Shown: positions 61,801-64,000 of the stretch, in pieces
How the letters are laid out: every line of letters begins with the position of its first letter
Position numbering within the stretch: the stretch's first letter is position 1
Assembly (NCBI RefSeq): GCF_910594005.1
Contig: NC_057827.1
Coordinates: forward strand, 3,658,001 to 3,722,000
Source of the DNA: Cervus elaphus
Lineage: Eukaryota > Chordata > Mammalia > Artiodactyla > Cervidae
Length of the DNA stretch: 64,000 nt
Reading direction: 5' to 3'
The notes under the pieces: model-generated
Database searches by the model: none
Seen by the model: the letters and a program-made list of their open reading frames with translations, nothing else
What the model was told of the DNA's origin: nothing
Made by a program: the position numbers and the translations under genes

Positions 61801-62950
61801 CAGTGCAGGGGAATCGGGCCTCATCTCGCGGCGAGTGGGAAGTCTCATGGTTTTTCTCGAGTTGCGGCGGGAACCTGGGGTATATTCTCGAGTCACGACG
61901 GGGATGGCCCTTCCACACACGTGTTTGTTCAGCGACGTCAGGACTCCTGCCTAGTTGCGAGGGACAACTCGGGATTCTCCTCGAGGCTTGGCAGGGCAAT
62001 TGGGACGCCTCTCCAGCTGAGGCGGGAGACCAAGGTTCCCTTTCCATGTGCCACAGGAATCCTGGGACTCCTATCAAGTTTCACGAGGAGTCAGGCATCG
62101 TCTCCTTTGGAGGCACTGAGCACCGCGTACCTCTGGAGTTTTCAAAGGATGTGAAGCCTCCGGTCGCGATGACATGGGGAACTCGGTCTTTCTCTGTGGT
62201 CTCCACAGGGGATTCAGACATCCTTTCATCTTGGGAGATGCAAGACGAGCCTGCATTCAAGTCACTGCAGGGATATCCGGCCTTATTTCGAGTCAGGGAA
62301 TCGCGGTGTCCATTCCACTTGAGGCCGCAAAATCAGGGTCCCTCTCACATACCTAGAGCTGAGAGAAGCCTCCTCTTGAGGTGCTTGTGGTAAGGTGGTA
62401 TTCCTCTGGAGTCGAAGTCAGGGACAAACCTCTCATCTCGAGTTGATTTTTGGTCCACGGAGCTCTTTCGTGTTGCTACAGTGACCTCAGGATCCCTCTT
62501 GCCTTGAAACAGTGTTCTTGGGGTTTCTCTGGAGTGCCATCAAGGAAATCAAGGCTCCTTTCATGTGTGATGTGCAACACGGAATTGCTCTGCACGCAGT
62601 GCAGGGGAATCGGGCCTCATCTCGTGGCGAGGGGGAAGTCTCATGGTTTTTCTCGAGTTGCGGCGGGAACCTGCGGTATATTCTCGAGTTAGGACGGGGA
62701 TGGCCCTTCCACACACGTGTTTGTTCAGCGACGGCAGGACTCCTGCCTGGTTGCGAGGGACAACTCGGGATTCTCCTCGAGGCTTGGCAAGGCAATTGGG
62801 ACGCCTCTCCAGCTGAGGCGGGAGACCAAGGGTCCCTTTCCATGTCCCACAGGAATCCTGGGACTCCTATCAAGTTTCACGAGGAGTCAGGCATCGTCTC
62901 CTTTGGAGGCACTGATCTCCGCGTACCTCTGGAGTTTTCAAAGGATGTGA
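55818..62950 (+). repeat. 9-unit tandem duplication, copy 2
   Basis: Second copy at offset 7153 bp, dropping to 7152 after a 1-bp loss in GAGGCCCCGG near 58,975. By eye it differs at roughly 20 sites in about 7.1 kb. Examples are AAGGCTCTTTTCATG for AAGGCTCCTTTCACG near 56,995, GGATGTGAGG for GGATATGAGG near 58,169, CGCGGCGAGTGG for CCCGGCGAGTGG, GGACAACTC for GGACATCTC near 60,372 and TGTCCCACAGG for TGTGCCACAGG near 62,845. It ends near 62,950, where GAGGTCGGG replaces GAACTGGGG. Confidence 0.93.
57571..57572 (+). repeat. 9-bp deletion junction in monomer 72
   Basis: Copy of the monomer 63 junction, 7153 bp further on, carried along by the 9-unit duplication. Confidence 0.9.
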
Positions 62951-63189
62951 GGCCTCCGGTCGCGATGAGGTCGGGAACTAGGTCTTTCTCTGTGGTCTCC
63001 ACAGGGGATTCAGACATCCTTTCATCTTGGGAGATGCAAGACGAGCCTGCATTCAAGTCACTGCAGGGATATCCGGCCTTATTTCGAGTCAGGGCATCGC
63101 GGTGTCCATTCCACTTGAGGCCGCAAAATCAGGGTACCTCTCACATACCTAGAGCTGAGAGAAGCCTCCTCTTGAGGTGCTTGTGGTAA

Positions 63190-63983
63190 GGTGGTATTCC
63201 TCTGGAGTCGAAGCCAGGGACTAACCTCTCATCTCGAGTTGATTCTTGGTCCACGGAGCTCTTTCGTGTAGCTACTGACCTCAGGATCCCTCTAGCCTTG
63301 AAACAGTGTTCTTGGGGTTTCTCTGAAGTGCCATTAACGAAATCAAGGCTCCTTTCATGTGTGATGTGCAAGACGGAATTGCTCTGCACGCAGTGCAGGG
63401 GAATCGGGCCTCATCTCGCTGCGAGGGGCAATTCACATGGTTTTTCTCGAGTTGCGGCGGGAACCTGGGGTATATTCTCGAGTTACGACGGGGATGGCCC
63501 TTCCACACACGTGTTTGTTCAGCAACGGCAGGACTCCTGCCTAGTTGCGAGGGACAACTCGGGATTCTCCTCGAGGCTTGGCAGGGCAATTGGGACGCCT
63601 CTCCAGCTGAGGCGCGAGACCAATGGTCCCGTTCCACGTGCCACAGGAATCCTGGGACTCCTATCAAGATTCCCGAGGAGTCAGGCATCGTCTCCTTTGG
63701 AGGCACTGATCTCCGCGTACCTCTGGAGTTTTCAAAGGATGTGAGGCCTCCGGTCGCGATGAGGTGGGGAACTAGGTTTTTCTCTGTGGCCTCCACAGGG
63801 GATTTAGACATCCTTTCATCATGAGAGATGCAAGACGAGCCTGCATTCAAGTCACTGCAGGTATGTCCGGCCTTATTTCGCGTCAGGGCATCGCAGTGTC
63901 CATTCCACTTGAGTCCGCAAAATCAGGGTCCCTCTCACATACCTAGAGCTGAGAGAAGCCTCCTCTTGAGGTGCTTCTGGTAA
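63190..63983 (+). repeat. Distinct last complete monomer (794 bp)
   Basis: This unit does not continue the 9-unit period. Its private changes include GTAGCTACTGACC (two bases lost near 63,275), CTCTGAAGTGCC, CATTAACGAAATC, CGCTGCGAGGGGC with AATTCACATGG, and CATCATGAGAGATG near 63,819. Its middle part (GAGGCGCGAGACC, CAAGATTCCCGAGG) is of the class seen at 46.9, 50.1 and 57.3 kb. The 17-bp stub after 63,983 shows that the array continues to the right. Confidence 0.85.
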
Positions 63984-64000
63984 GGTGGTATTCCTCTGGA

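Larger units (their letters stand above)
1..64000 (+). repeat. Tandem satellite array, ~795-bp monomer, ruminant satellite I-like
   Basis: Eighty complete monomers run head to tail with no inversion or insertion. Taking each unit to end at the TAA (or its variant) of the TGGTAAGG motif, unit ends are 381, 1176, 1972, 2767, 3562, 4358, 5153, 5949, 6746, 7541, 8337, 9132, 9927, 10723, 11519, 12314, 13110, 13905, 14701, 15496, 16291, 17087, 17882, 18678, 19473, 20268, 21064, 21860, 22656, 23452, 24248, 25043, 25838, 26634, 27430, 28226, 29021, 29817, 30613, 31409, 32205, 32992, 33788, 34574, 35370, 36166, 36961, 37756, 38551, 39347, 40142, 40938, 41733, 42528, 43324, 44119, 44915, 45711, 46506, 47293, 48088, 48884, 49679, 50466, 51261, 52057, 52853, 53649, 54445, 55241, 56037, 56832, 57619, 58414, 59209, 60005, 60801, 61597, 62393, 63189, 63983. 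Unit lengths are 786-797 bp, mostly 795 or 796. Most units carry a PstI site (CTGCAG) and XhoI sites (CTCGAG), and many a BamHI site (GGATCC). The periodicity is seen directly. The family assignment is inferred from the unit length and the internal 31-bp structure. The phase and strand labels are arbitrary. Confidence 0.97.

Noticed and set aside
48665..62950. Calling the 9-unit duplication an assembly error
   Set aside because: About 20 scattered differences and a 1-bp indel between copies argue for two real copies. Only long reads can exclude artefact fully, so it is kept as real with that caution.
1..64000. CRISPR array or bacterial tandem system
   Set aside because: There is no alternation of short conserved repeats with unique spacers. 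The 31-bp subrepeats are contiguous and diverged, and the ~795-bp unit with CpG decay fits a mammalian satellite.
1..64000. Inserted SINE, LINE or LTR element
   Set aside because: Every unit boundary is reached within 786-797 bp of the last one, so there is no room for an insertion, and no poly(A) tail or target-site duplication was seen.

Overview
The whole 64 kb is one uninterrupted tandem satellite array. Nothing in it looks like a gene, RNA gene, transposon or unique-sequence island. The unit is about 795 bp and every unit points the same way. The window holds a 381-bp partial unit, 80 complete units (63,602 bp, mean 795.0 bp) and a 17-bp stub. Each unit is itself built from diverged subrepeats of about 31 bp, clearest between 5409 and 5687. 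A unit of about 0.8 kb made of 31-bp subrepeats is the known architecture of the ruminant satellite I superfamily (bovine 1.715 satellite, sheep/goat 1.714 satellite, cervid satellite I). I therefore infer centromeric or pericentromeric heterochromatin of a pecoran ruminant. The unit length best fits a deer-type or caprine-type member, but the species cannot be settled from this sequence.

Layout. (1) 1 to about 17.3 kb: a monomer class with CTCAACC and GACTTTTGG in its leading part is interspersed with a CTCTAGCC/GATTTTTGG class. A 2.4-kb block recurs at an 8-unit offset, and a dimer is tandemly duplicated at 10.0-13.2 kb. (2) 17.3-23.8 kb: mostly non-duplicated, mixed monomers. (3) 23.8-36.2 kb: blocks recur at 5-unit (3978 and 3961 bp) and 6-unit (4775 bp) offsets. 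(4) 36.2-44.9 kb: monomers with ACATGGGG and GTGTTAAGG variants, repeated at 2-, 3-, 5- and 8-unit offsets. (5) 44.9-63.19 kb: the most homogenised part, with a 4-unit higher-order repeat of 3173 bp lying partly inside a 9-unit tandem duplication of 7153 bp that differs at only about 20 sites. (6) 63.19-64.0 kb: a differently diverged unit follows the duplication.

The many overlapping open frames of 60-264 codons on both strands follow from a stop-poor repeat. They recur in several overlapping frames at the repeat period and are not annotated as genes. The biological content is structural: a CpG-rich satellite (about 39 CpG per unit by hand count) with regional variant domains, mixed higher-order periods and patchwork units. 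These are the expected traces of unequal exchange and gene conversion. All comparisons were made by eye, so difference counts are approximate.
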